Source: Actinacidiphila guanduensis (GTDB lineage: Bacteria; Actinomycetota; Actinomycetes; Streptomycetales; Streptomycetaceae). Taken from it: 64,000 nucleotides of DNA. The stretch lies in contig NZ_FNIE01000020.1 in NCBI RefSeq assembly GCF_900103985.1, positions 1-64,000 of the forward strand. Reading direction: 5' to 3'. Shown piece by piece: positions 51,570 through 59,704 of this stretch (within the stretch, counting starts at the first letter, position 1; each line of letters starts with the position of its first letter). The notes under the pieces were generated by a model. It was not told where the DNA came from, made no database searches, and was given only the letters and a program-made list of their open reading frames with translations. A program made the position numbers and the translations under genes.

Positions 51570-52136
51570 TCACTCACCGGAGAGCAGGTCCTCCACGTGC
51601 GCCTCGCCCTCCCGGTAGCGGCGGGTGATCTCCGCCGAGCAGGCGTCCACCGTGTGCTGCAGGACGTGGCGGCGGCGGGAGACCTGCTGCTCGTGGCGGG
51701 CGAGGCGGGCCATCGCGGCCCGCAGTTCGGGGTCGGTGCGGGCGGCCAGGTCGGAGAGCTCGACCTCGGAGAGCATCTCCTCGGCCAGCCCCCGCACCCC
51801 CTCCGTCAGCGGCGTGCCGAGCGTGACGTGCCGCGCGGAGGACCGTACCGGGGCCGGGCCGTCGGTGAGGATCTCCGAGAGCCGGTCCACGACCGCCGGT
51901 CCCTGCGAGGGCTCGGCGGCCCCGTCCCGGCGGCGCAGCTCCGCCTGCAGGATGTCGATCCGGCCGTGCAGCATCCGCCGCAGGTACGACAGGTCGGCCT
52001 CCTCGCGCTGGGCGTCGCGGCGCAGGGCGCGCAGCGCGTCCAGGCCCAGGGCGCCGAAGTCCGGCACCGGCGGGTCGGCGAGCGGGCTGCGCGGGGCGGG
52101 CGGCCGTAGCGGGCCCGTCGCGTCGGCCTTCAGCAT
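51570..52136 (-). CDS. rsiG: c-di-GMP-binding anti-sigma factor RsiG
   Basis: 188 aa, mainly two long helices forming an antiparallel coiled coil. The RsiG c-di-GMP motif E(X)3S(X)2R(X)3Q(X)3D is perfect in the second helix (EQQVSRRRHVLQHTVD) and appears in the first as EADLSYLRRMLHGRID, with His for Gln. With c-di-GMP, RsiG sequesters the sporulation sigma factor WhiG and delays differentiation. ATG 52136 follows GGAAGGG; ATG 52247 would add 37 low-complexity residues. Confidence 0.85.
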   Translation of the reverse strand: MLKADATGPLRPPAPRSPLADPPVPDFGALGLDALRALRRDAQREEADLSYLRRMLHGRIDILQAELRRRDGAAEPSQGPAVVDRLSEILTDGPAPVRSSARHVTLGTPLTEGVRGLAEEMLSEVELSDLAARTDPELRAAMARLARHEQQVSRRRHVLQHTVDACSAEITRRYREGEAHVEDLLSGE

Positions 52137-52436
52137 GGGTTGACCCTTCCTGCTGGGCGCCGCCAAGGCGGCGGCCTTGGTCGCGGCAGTGCCGGACACC
52201 GCCGGTTGTGCGGTGCCGGAAGTCTCTCCGGCGCCGGTGGTGATCATGCCTCTCGGTCCCCTCCGGGCGTATGTGCGCACCGCCCGGCTCGATGCTGCCA
52301 CCTGCCGCGGGCGCCGCGCAGGCGCCCTGCACCCGAACGGCCGTCGCAACAGTTGTGCGACGCCGCCGACCGGCCGAACCGCCCCCGCCCCCACCCGTGT
52401 GAGGGAGGCCGGGACCCAGGCGCCACAATGAACGCC

Positions 52437-52862
52437 ATGCGAGCGGTGGCACAGCGGGTGAGCGAGGCAAGCGTCGTGGTCGACGGCGAGACCGTCGGCG
52501 CCATCGGAGGGCCGGGGCTGTGCGTCCTGGTCGGCGTGACGCACGAGGACACCAAGGAGAAGGCCGCCGCGCTGGCCCGCAAGCTGTGGACGCTGCGCAT
52601 CCTGCCCGAGGAGCGCTCCTGCTCCGACATCGACGCGCCCCTCCTGGTGATCAGCCAGTTCACGCTTTACGGTGACGCCCGCAAGGGGCGCCGCCCCACC
52701 TGGAACGCGGCCGCGCCCGGCCCGGTCGCCGAGCCGCTGGTGGACGAGGTCGTCGCCCAGCTGCGGGCGCTGGGCGCCACCGTGGCCACGGGCGTCTTCG
52801 GCGCCGACATGAAGGTGTCGCTGACGAACGACGGCCCCTTCACGGTGGTCATCGACCTCTAG
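52437..52862 (+). CDS. dtd: D-aminoacyl-tRNA deacylase
   Basis: 141 aa, full length. MRAVAQRVSEASVVVDGE is the family start; SQFTLYGDARKGRRP and the cross-subunit motif TNDGPFTV are present. It hydrolyses D-amino acids from tRNA in the cytoplasm. ATG 52437 is chosen over ATG 52428 because the protein then begins with the canonical residues. Confidence 0.95.
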   Translation: MRAVAQRVSEASVVVDGETVGAIGGPGLCVLVGVTHEDTKEKAAALARKLWTLRILPEERSCSDIDAPLLVISQFTLYGDARKGRRPTWNAAAPGPVAEPLVDEVVAQLRALGATVATGVFGADMKVSLTNDGPFTVVIDL

Positions 52863-52911
52863 AACCTCACCCAAGGACCTCATCGGCCTCCAGCAACCCG
52901 GGACAGCGGGC

Positions 52912-53883
52912 TCAGGGCGCGACGACCGTCTCCTGGGCGGCGGCCGTGTTCTCGTCCGCGATCAGCGTCGCCCGCTCCGGGGTGCTGCGCTTGACCAGGG
53001 CGAGCGCGATCGGCCCCAGCTCCCAGTGCCGGGCCGACGAGGTGATGAAACCGACCGCGCGGCCCTCGGCGCCCTCCTCGGCGACCCGCACCGGAGCCCC
53101 GTGCGCGGGCAGCCGCACCTCGCTGCCGTCCAGGTGCAGGAAGACCAGCCGGCGCGGCGGCCGGCCCAGGTTCTGCACCCGGGCGACCGTCTCCTGGCCC
53201 CGGTAGCAGCCCTTGTGCAGGTGCACCGCGGAGTCCAGCCAGCCCAGCTCGTGCGGGATGGTGCGGTGGTCGGTCTCCAGGCCCAGCCGCGGGCGGTGCG
53301 CCTCGATGCGCAGCGCCTCGTGGGCGAGGACGCCGATCGCGGGCCCGGCGGTCGCGGCGAAGGACTCCAGCTCGGCGCGCGGCACGAACACGTCCCGCCC
53401 GTACGCCGTCTCGCGCACCGGCCAGTCCTCCGGGACCCGGGTGATGGAGCCGGCCGGCAGGAACACCAGCGCGTAGCGGTCGGTGGCGTCCTCGACCTCG
53501 ACCCGGTAGAAGAACTTCATGCTCTCCAGATAGGCGAGCAGCGCCTCCTGGGTGCCGGGCTCGACGTGCATCCAGGTGGTGGCGCCGTCGTCCACCAGGT
53601 AGAGCGCGTGCTCGATGTGGCCGTGGGCGGAGAGGATCAGCGCCTCGGTGGCCTGGTGCGGCGGGAGTTGCTCCACGGCCTGGGTGAGCAGCAGGTGCAG
53701 CCAGGACAGCCGGTCCGCGCCCGAGACCGCCACGACACCGCGGTGGGACAGGTCCACGAAGCCGGTGCCGTCGGCGAGGGCGCGCTGCTCGCGGAAGAGG
53801 TCGCCGTAGTGGGCGGCGACCCCCTCGTCAGGGCCTTCTGCGGGGACGGCGCCAGGAAGCGACAGCAAAGGGCTCTTCGTCAT
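52912..53883 (-). CDS. folate-binding YgfZ-family protein
   Basis: 323 aa. The signature KGCYRGQETVARV near residue 225 and GHIEHALYLV near 90 match YgfZ/IBA57-type proteins related to the glycine-cleavage T-protein. They use tetrahydrofolate to support Fe-S cluster assembly or repair. ATG 53883. It is 32 bp from nur and convergent with dtd. Confidence 0.92.
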   Translation of the reverse strand: MTKSPLLSLPGAVPAEGPDEGVAAHYGDLFREQRALADGTGFVDLSHRGVVAVSGADRLSWLHLLLTQAVEQLPPHQATEALILSAHGHIEHALYLVDDGATTWMHVEPGTQEALLAYLESMKFFYRVEVEDATDRYALVFLPAGSITRVPEDWPVRETAYGRDVFVPRAELESFAATAGPAIGVLAHEALRIEAHRPRLGLETDHRTIPHELGWLDSAVHLHKGCYRGQETVARVQNLGRPPRRLVFLHLDGSEVRLPAHGAPVRVAEEGAEGRAVGFITSSARHWELGPIALALVKRSTPERATLIADENTAAAQETVVAP

Positions 53884-53915
53884 GCCGTCAAGCGTACGAC
53901 CGCCGGGTCACCCGG

Positions 53916-54374
53916 TTACGCCTCGGCCCGGCCGCCGGCCCCGGTCCCCGTCCCGGACTTGCCGGCGCAGTCCTTGCAGCGGCCGAAGATCGCGAAGTGC
54001 TTCATGTCGGTCTCGAAGCCGAACCGCTCGCGCAGGGTGTCCCGCAGCGGCGCCGCCAGCTCCACGTCGGCCTCGGTGACCGCGTCGCAGTCGCGGCAGA
54101 CCAGGTGCATGTGGTTGTAGCGGTCGGCCAGGTGGTAGGTGGGCGCGCCGTGGCCGAGGTGGGCGTGGTTGACCAGGCCCAGCTCCTCCAGCAGTTCCAG
54201 GGTGCGGTAGACCGTGGAGATGTTGATGCCCGAGGCGGTCTTGCGCACCTCGCACAGGATGCCGTCCGGCGTCGCGTGCTCAAGGGCGTCGACCGCCTCC
54301 AGGACAAGCTCCCGCTGCGGGGTCAGCCGGTAGCCGCGCTGCCGCAGGTCGCTCTTCCAGTCGGTGCTCGCCAC
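53916..54374 (-). CDS. nur: FUR-family regulator, Nur type (nickel)
   Basis: 152 aa. Winged helix with ISTVYRTLELLEELGLV, then the metal-binding dimer domain with HLVCRDC and GRCKDC Cys pairs and the H(x)H cluster DRYNHMHLVC. The position between a YgfZ-like and a nitrobindin-like gene matches S. coelicolor nur, which represses nickel uptake and sodF. Other FUR members (Zur, CatR) are alternatives, but context favours Nur. GTG 54374. Confidence 0.8.
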   Translation of the reverse strand: MASTDWKSDLRQRGYRLTPQRELVLEAVDALEHATPDGILCEVRKTASGINISTVYRTLELLEELGLVNHAHLGHGAPTYHLADRYNHMHLVCRDCDAVTEADVELAAPLRDTLRERFGFETDMKHFAIFGRCKDCAGKSGTGTGAGGRAEA

Positions 54375-54394
54375 ACCGCAAGTGTAGGACCGCC

Positions 54395-54958
54395 CTACTT
54401 GAAGAAGGCGATCCCGTCGTCGGGGAGATCCTTCAGATCGGCCGCCCACTCGCGCGGGTCGACCACCTTCTTCAGGTGGGCCGACATGTAGGCGCGCAAC
54501 GGCACCGCCGGGGTGGCCTTCTCGCCGACCCACATCAGGTCGCCGTTGACGTACCCGTACAGCCGCTTGCCGCCGCTGTACTCGGCGGCCTGCGGGAGAC
54601 GGGCGACGGCGTCGGTGACCAGGTCGATCTGCGGTTTGCCCTCGGCCAATTCGCCGGTCCAGATCTCCACCACGCCCTCGTCGCGGGTGGTGGTCACGTC
54701 GACCTTGCGCTCGGCGTCGATCCGCCACCAGCCGCTCTCGGACTCCAGCGGGCGGACCTTGTTGCCCTTGTCGTCCAGCACCCAGGTGTGCGAGGTGTAC
54801 TCCAGGAACGGCCGGCCGTCGTGGCTGAAGACGACTTCCTGGCCGAAGTTGCACTTCTCCGCGCCCGGGAAGTCGTGCACGCCCGCGCCGGTCCAGCGGC
54901 CGAGCAGGAAGGCCAGGGGGACGAGTTCCGGGTGCAGGTCGGAGGGGATCTCGATCAT
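54395..54958 (-). CDS. nitrobindin-like (FABP-fold) heme-binding protein
   Basis: 187 aa. LLGRWTGAGV carries the GxWxGxG signature of nitrobindins, followed by a beta-barrel pattern; these proteins bind heme and react with nitric oxide or peroxynitrite. A His ligand near the C-terminus (SAHLKK) is compatible. ATG 54958 lies one base after the stop of the 34-aa peptide gene, so the two are coupled. Confidence 0.88.
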   Translation of the reverse strand: MIEIPSDLHPELVPLAFLLGRWTGAGVHDFPGAEKCNFGQEVVFSHDGRPFLEYTSHTWVLDDKGNKVRPLESESGWWRIDAERKVDVTTTRDEGVVEIWTGELAEGKPQIDLVTDAVARLPQAAEYSGGKRLYGYVNGDLMWVGEKATPAVPLRAYMSAHLKKVVDPREWAADLKDLPDDGIAFFK

Positions 54959-54959
54959 G

Positions 54960-55064
54960 TCAGCGCTGGCCCTGGTACAGCTTCTTCACCGCGTAGAAGG
55001 TGAAGGCGGCGACGCCCAGGCAGACCAGGATGAGCAGGGCGTCGAAAAAGTACTGGATCTCCAC
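54960..55064 (-). CDS. 34-aa single-helix membrane peptide
   Basis: GTG 55064 has AGGAGC eight bases upstream. The product is an acidic start, one hydrophobic helix (ALLILVCLGVAAFTFYAV) and a basic end (KKLYQGQR). It stops one base before the nitrobindin start. Short proteins of this kind are missed by length cut-offs. Function unknown; it may anchor or regulate the neighbour. Confidence 0.7.
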   Translation of the reverse strand: MEIQYFFDALLILVCLGVAAFTFYAVKKLYQGQR

Positions 55065-55176
55065 GGACGTGCTCCTAGCGGCTGGTCGGGCGGGCTGTAC
55101 CAGTCTAGTGGGCGGGGGCGGGGCGGTCGCGGCCGCCCCGGCCCCGCCCGGACCCCTGCCGGGACCGGGCCCGGCC

Positions 55177-56301
55177 TCAGCCGAGCAGCTGGGCCTGCAG
55201 CCGGACCGTCTGCTCGAACGGCACCTCGGGCACCGCGCCCAGGGCGCCCTTGCGGGTCTGCACCACCAGGCCGACCACGTCGCCCGAACGCAGACGGGCG
55301 AACTTCACCGCCGCGGCGCCGTACGGCTTGTCCTCGGCCTGGCCGTCCACGGACACCCCGACCGGGACACCTGTGCGCTGCGGGCCGACGTCCTCGCTCG
55401 CCTCGGGCGCGGCCTTGAGCGTCATGCCCTGCATGTCGTCCTGGTACGTCTCCGCGTAGCCGGCGGTGATGAACTGCAGCAGGTAGACCTCGGTGCGGGT
55501 GCCGTCCGGCATCGTCCAGGCGCGGGCGGCGATGTGCCGCAGCCCGGCGTCGCGCGCGATGGTCGCCGCGTCGTCGACGAACCACTGCGAGCCGAGGTCG
55601 AACGTCTTCAGGAAGTCCTTCGTCGGCAGGAAGCCCTTGGCCCCGGGGAAGGCCGGATCCGCCGTCGCGGTCACGGGCGCCGGCAGCAGCAGCGAGCGCA
55701 CGTCGGCGTAGTGGATACCGGCCGTGTTCGAGGACGCCAGCGGGCGCGGGCTGCCGGAGGGCAGCCGGGGCAGCGCGACCGGCGGATACGTGTAGCGGCC
55801 GTCGTCGGGCGTCCTGAGCCCCGGAATGTGCGTCCGCTCGGGCTGCGTGACGCCGTAGGCGGCCGCGCCCCCGAAGGCGGCGAACACGAGCAGCGCGGCG
55901 GTCCAGCGCGCGACGGCCCGCAGCTTCCGCCGCGGCGGCCGGGCGGGCGCCTCCGCGTCCCCGTGACCGGCCAGGACGTCGGCGTCGGGTACGAGGGGCT
56001 GCGCGGACGGGGACGTGAGCGGGTCGCCGGGCTGCTCCGGGACCGGGAGGAGCGCGACCGGTTCCGCGCCTGCGGGGGCAGGCTCGGCGGCAGGCCGGGG
56101 CGGAACCGTCTCCGCTACGGGCGCGGTCTGCGTGACCGGCACGGGCAGGACGGTCTCCACAACCGGCTCGGGCTCCGTGGCCGGGACAGCCGGGACGGTC
56201 CCGGCGACCGGCGCGGGCTCCGTGGCCGGCATCGGCGGGACCGTCTGCGTGAGCGGCCCTGGCTCGGCGCCCGGGACCGGCTGGGGGGTGTGCTCGGACA
56301 T
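55177..56301 (-). CDS. bitopic membrane protein C (third gene of a three-gene operon)
   Basis: 374 aa. A cytoplasmic Pro/Glu/Ala/Val-rich N-terminal part of about 130 residues (repeats like ATEPAPV) is followed by an Arg/Lys anchor, one membrane helix (TAALLVFAAFGGAAAYGV) and an extracellular domain of about 215 residues. ATG 56301 overlaps the previous stop by 1 bp. The same layout occurs in the two upstream genes, so they form an uncharacterised module of related proteins. Function unknown. Confidence 0.75.
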   Translation of the reverse strand: MSEHTPQPVPGAEPGPLTQTVPPMPATEPAPVAGTVPAVPATEPEPVVETVLPVPVTQTAPVAETVPPRPAAEPAPAGAEPVALLPVPEQPGDPLTSPSAQPLVPDADVLAGHGDAEAPARPPRRKLRAVARWTAALLVFAAFGGAAAYGVTQPERTHIPGLRTPDDGRYTYPPVALPRLPSGSPRPLASSNTAGIHYADVRSLLLPAPVTATADPAFPGAKGFLPTKDFLKTFDLGSQWFVDDAATIARDAGLRHIAARAWTMPDGTRTEVYLLQFITAGYAETYQDDMQGMTLKAAPEASEDVGPQRTGVPVGVSVDGQAEDKPYGAAAVKFARLRSGDVVGLVVQTRKGALGAVPEVPFEQTVRLQAQLLG

Positions 56302-57257
56302 CAGACGGCCTCCCCAGGGTCCCTGACCCGGTCCAGCTGCTTGCGGAACAGCGCGGCCGCCTCGTTCTTCTGCAGCGGCTTGACCCCCTCGACCTCGAGC
56401 TCGACCATCAGGTCGCCCTCGGTCGCCTCGCAGGTCATCTCGTCGAGCTTGTCGCTCTTGTCGGCCGGCGGCAGGAAGCACGCCGCCTTCGGGTAGCCCT
56501 TGATCTTCGGGCCGTCACGGAAGACGCCGAGCGCCTTGGAGAAGTCCCGGAAGAAGTCGGTCTGCGCCCGCGCCCCCTCCTCGTTCTTCATCTGCACCAG
56601 CCGGATCTGGACCTCCATGTCGCTGGTGTTCTTGCTGTACGTGCGCATGCCGGCGCCCTCGATGTGCAGGGCGTCGATCGACTTGTCCAGTTGCTTGCGC
56701 TCCTTGGCGCTCAGGTCACTGAGGTCGCCGCGGAACAGGTCGGTGGCCTGCTTGACGCCGAGGACCACGTCGTTGCCGTAGGCATCGACGTCCTCACCCG
56801 GGCCGTACCCCTCGGGTATCGGCAGCAGAAGCAAGCGGAGGCTGCCGTAGTGGCTGCCGCCGGACCTGGCACCGAACGCCTTGGTGGCGGTGGGCGTCGG
56901 GGCGGTCCAGGGCGCCGCCACGTGCGTGCCGTTCTTGCCGTCACCTCCGTGCAGCACCGCGTAACCGACCCCGCCGCAGGCCGCCACGGCGACGAGCACG
57001 CCGGCGGTGACCAGGGCGGTCCGCCGCCGGGGCCGCGCGGTCGCGGTCGGCTCGGGTGGCAGGGCGGGCGGCAGCGGCGGCAGGGGTGCCGGGAAGGCGG
57101 CGGGGGCCTCGGGAGCGGGCGCTTCCGCAGAGAACACCGCGTGCTGCAACGGTGCGGGTTGCTCGGGGGCCGGCTCGGACGCGGACTCGGGCGCGGGCTC
57201 CTGCGGAGCGTTCACGGCGGCCGGAGCGTCGTCGGGCATCGGCGTCTGGTCGCTCAC
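56301..57257 (-). CDS. bitopic membrane protein B
   Basis: 318 aa: Pro/Ala/Glu-rich cytoplasmic part, RPRRR anchor, helix (LVTAGVLVAVAACGGVGYAV) and extracellular domain containing HYGSLRLLLLPIPEGY. The LLLPxP motif near the start of the domain also occurs in gene C (RSLLLPAPVT) and in gene A (KLLVPTPKG), which supports common ancestry. GTG 57257 overlaps the stop of gene A by 4 bp. Confidence 0.75.
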   Translation of the reverse strand: MSDQTPMPDDAPAAVNAPQEPAPESASEPAPEQPAPLQHAVFSAEAPAPEAPAAFPAPLPPLPPALPPEPTATARPRRRTALVTAGVLVAVAACGGVGYAVLHGGDGKNGTHVAAPWTAPTPTATKAFGARSGGSHYGSLRLLLLPIPEGYGPGEDVDAYGNDVVLGVKQATDLFRGDLSDLSAKERKQLDKSIDALHIEGAGMRTYSKNTSDMEVQIRLVQMKNEEGARAQTDFFRDFSKALGVFRDGPKIKGYPKAACFLPPADKSDKLDEMTCEATEGDLMVELEVEGVKPLQKNEAAALFRKQLDRVRDPGEAV

Positions 57258-58249
57258 AGCCGCTCCAGTTGCTTGCGGATGAGGGTCATCACCGTCGCGG
57301 CCTTCACCGGGTGCAGCCCGTCCACATACACCTCGACATCGAAGTTGCCGTATTCGGCGGCGCCGCGGCCGAGGTATTCCGGCAGGTACCCGGCCTCGCG
57401 GTGCGGCGCGGCCGAGGGCCACACCGAGCCGTTGTCCACACCGGGGATGTCGACGGACGAGCCGTCCTCGGGATTCTCGTCGTTGGTCATCACTTGGGCG
57501 GCGAAGTCGGAGCGCGCATTGGCCTTGGTCTCGTCGCGGAACTGCGTGAGGATCACGGTGTAGTACTCGTCGTGCTGCTTCCACTCCGCCAGCGCGCTGC
57601 GCTGGAAGTTCCACCCGGCCATCTCCGTGAAGATGTAGGCGGGGTCGTTGTACTCCTCGGAGTAGTCGAGCAGCGACTCCCAGCCGCGCTGCGTCTCGTG
57701 GGCGCCCTTGGGCGTGGGGACGAGCAGCTTGGTCAGGTCCTTGTGGAAGACCAGGCCGCCGTCCTCGGAGGCGGGCAGCGCGGGTGCGGGCGGGGCGGCG
57801 CCCTTGGGCTGGGGCAGCGCGGCGCCGGTCAGCGGCGGCAGCGGTGTCGGCTTGCGGTCGTACTGGATGCGGTAGCCCAGGCCGCCGCCGGCGAGCACGC
57901 CCAGGACGGCGGCGCAGGCGATGAGCAGCGTCGTACGGCCCCGGCGGCGCGGCTTGCGCGCGGGCGGTCCTGGCGGCGCCTGTGCCGCGGGCTCGGCTGC
58001 GGGCTCCGTGATCGGCTCGGCCGGCCCGAAACCCGACTCGGTGACCGGCTCGGCAGTCGGCCCTGCGGCCGGCTCTGCGGTGAGCCCCGCAGCGGCGACA
58101 GCGGTGTCCGCAGCGGGCTGCGCCCCGGTCGCTTCCGCACGGGCGTCGTGCGGCGGTTCGGGGACGTCCGGCGCCTGATCCGGCGCGCTCTCCGGGGCGG
58201 AATCCGCCGCCGGGCCCCCAGGACGGCCTCGGCCGTCATCGATATGCAC
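57254..58249 (-). CDS. bitopic membrane protein A (first gene)
   Basis: 331 aa: acidic Pro/Ala/Glu-rich N-terminal part of about 95 residues, RKPRRRGR anchor, membrane helix (TTLLIACAAVLGVLAGGGLGY) and extracellular domain with LTKLLVPTPKG. ATG 58249. It is the first gene of the operon, with the promoter in the gap before the divergent DsrE-like gene. Family unknown. Confidence 0.75.
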   Translation of the reverse strand: MHIDDGRGRPGGPAADSAPESAPDQAPDVPEPPHDARAEATGAQPAADTAVAAAGLTAEPAAGPTAEPVTESGFGPAEPITEPAAEPAAQAPPGPPARKPRRRGRTTLLIACAAVLGVLAGGGLGYRIQYDRKPTPLPPLTGAALPQPKGAAPPAPALPASEDGGLVFHKDLTKLLVPTPKGAHETQRGWESLLDYSEEYNDPAYIFTEMAGWNFQRSALAEWKQHDEYYTVILTQFRDETKANARSDFAAQVMTNDENPEDGSSVDIPGVDNGSVWPSAAPHREAGYLPEYLGRGAAEYGNFDVEVYVDGLHPVKAATVMTLIRKQLERL

Positions 58250-58320
58250 TTCTTTGCCCCCCCGGGCATGAACCTCACGTCGCGTGTCCCATACACGCGG
58301 ACCTGAGTTATACCACCGCC

Positions 58321-58326
58321 TAGTGT
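58321..58326 (+). promoter_or_regulatory. -10 element for a possible leaderless mRNA
   Basis: TAGTGT lies six bases before ATG 58333, so transcription would begin at or close to the start codon. I see no good -35 at 17-18 bp. Confidence 0.4.
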
Positions 58327-58332
58327 GTGCAT

Positions 58333-58695
58333 ATGCAAAATAAACTGGTCGTGAAGGTGACCGCCGGGGCCGATGCGCCGGAGCGCTGCTCGCAGGCGTT
58401 CACGGTGGCCGCTGTCGCCGTCGCCAGCGGGGTGGACGTCTCGCTGTGGCTGACCGGGGAGTCGGCGTGGTTCGCGCTGCCGGGCCGGGCCGCGGAGTTC
58501 GAACTCCCGCACGCCGCACCGCTGCCGGAGCTGCTGGACTCCGTACTGGCCGCGGGCACCGTCACGTTGTGCACGCAGTGCGCCGCCCGCCGCGGCATCA
58601 CCGAGGCCGACGTGATCGAGGGCGTACGGATCGCGGGCTCGCAGGTGTTCGTCAGCGAGATCATGCAGGACGGCGTGCAGGCGCTCGTGTACTGA
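58333..58695 (+). CDS. DsrE-family protein
   Basis: 120 aa. The DsrE/F-like fold is suggested by KLVVKVTAGADAPERCSQAF, VASGVDVSLWLTGESAWFAL and CTQCAARRGI, the last with a Cys pair at the site used by DsrE relatives for persulfide handling. ATG 58333 is preferred to GTG 58327. It lies near the sulfurtransferase operon, so a sulfur-relay role is plausible. No RBS is visible, which fits a leaderless transcript. Confidence 0.8.
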   Translation: MQNKLVVKVTAGADAPERCSQAFTVAAVAVASGVDVSLWLTGESAWFALPGRAAEFELPHAAPLPELLDSVLAAGTVTLCTQCAARRGITEADVIEGVRIAGSQVFVSEIMQDGVQALVY

Positions 58696-58741
58696 GCACT
58701 CGATGTGCGCTGGTCAAGGCGCCGCAAGACGGTGCCGGCGA

Positions 58742-59122
58742 CTATTCGTGGCGGTTCTTGCGGTTGCCCTCGTCCAGTTCGGCCCACCACGCGTCGGACT
58801 CCGGGTCGCCGCAACTGCCGCTCGACGCACGGGACTTCGGCGAGGTGCGCGGCCGGTCGGCCGCGGTGCGGCCGGGCGGGGCGGGGGTCCGCCGGGTGCT
58901 CTCCGTGTCCTTGCCGGCACTGTCCGTCTCGTCGAACCAGCGGTCCTCGGGGCCGCGCCGGTTGGCCACGATCGCGGCGAACGGGGGGATCACCATGGCC
59001 ACCACGCACATCCCGATCGCCGCGGGCACCGACCACAGGCGCACCACGGCCCACGCCAGGACGAAGAGCACTACGCAAGTGCCCATCATGGCGAAGTACC
59101 AGTGTCGGCGACGTGCGTTCAC
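58742..59122 (-). CDS. DUF3099-family membrane protein
   Basis: 126 aa. Two membrane helices (WYFAMMGTCVVLFVLAWAVV; AIGMCVVAMVIPPFAAIVAN) with RRGPEDRWFDE after them and an acidic, Pro/Ser-rich tail. GTG 59122. DUF3099 is an actinobacterial family of unknown function. Confidence 0.82.
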   Translation of the reverse strand: MNARRRHWYFAMMGTCVVLFVLAWAVVRLWSVPAAIGMCVVAMVIPPFAAIVANRRGPEDRWFDETDSAGKDTESTRRTPAPPGRTAADRPRTSPKSRASSGSCGDPESDAWWAELDEGNRKNRHE

Positions 59123-59175
59123 CCTTCAACGGTACGTCCGGACGGCCCGATGAGCACCCGGCGGAAGCATGCAGA

Positions 59176-59216
59176 CGCAAGGACCGCACCCCCTTGCGCG
59201 GGGTACGGCCCTTGCG
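59176..59216 (-). terminator. terminator of the sulfurtransferase operon
   Basis: CGCAAGG-CCG-ACCCC arms (59176-59192 and 59200-59216), 15 of 17 paired, short loop. It lies between the DUF1416 stop (59323) and the DUF3099 start. Confidence 0.75.
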
Positions 59217-59322
59217 TCGGTTCGTGCGGGCCCGGGGCGGGGTCCGGTCCGTGCGGTCAGCGGGTCACGTGGACCGCCACCGCACCGCCGGCTCGCCCTG
59301 CCGGATCGCCGTCAGGCCGCCG

Positions 59323-59616
59323 TCAGACTGCGATGGCCACCTCGGCCGCGGTGCCCTGCTGGGCCACGACGACCGTGCGGTCCACGGTGGCGCCTGGCAC
59401 GAGGGCGCGCAGCGTCCAGGTGCCGGGCGCCGCGAAGAACCGGAACTGGCCGGTGGCGGAGGTGGGGACCTCCGCGGTGAACTCGCCGCCGCCGTCCAGC
59501 AGCCGGACGTAGCCGCTGACCGGCTCGCCGTCGCGGGTCACCGACCCCTGGATGATCGTCTCCTTGGACACGTCGACTCCTGCCAGATCCGGTCCGCCGG
59601 CCTTGGCTCCACACAT
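59323..59616 (-). CDS. DUF1416-family protein
   Basis: 97 aa. A small beta-sandwich-like domain (VSGYVRLLDGGGEFTAEV, FRFFAAPGTWTLRALVPG) with an N-terminal Cys (MCGAKAGG). It is typically encoded directly after the rhodanese gene in actinobacteria, as here (88 bp). The N-terminal Cys suggests a sulfur-carrier or partner role, unproven. Confidence 0.88.
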   Translation of the reverse strand: MCGAKAGGPDLAGVDVSKETIIQGSVTRDGEPVSGYVRLLDGGGEFTAEVPTSATGQFRFFAAPGTWTLRALVPGATVDRTVVVAQQGTAAEVAIAV

Positions 59617-59704
59617 AACCTTCAGTCCTCCGGGTCGCGTTGTGCTGCGCTTGTCGGTGTTCGGCTGCGGGCCGGTCCGCGGCCCGCAGCCGAACAACTG
59701 GTGC

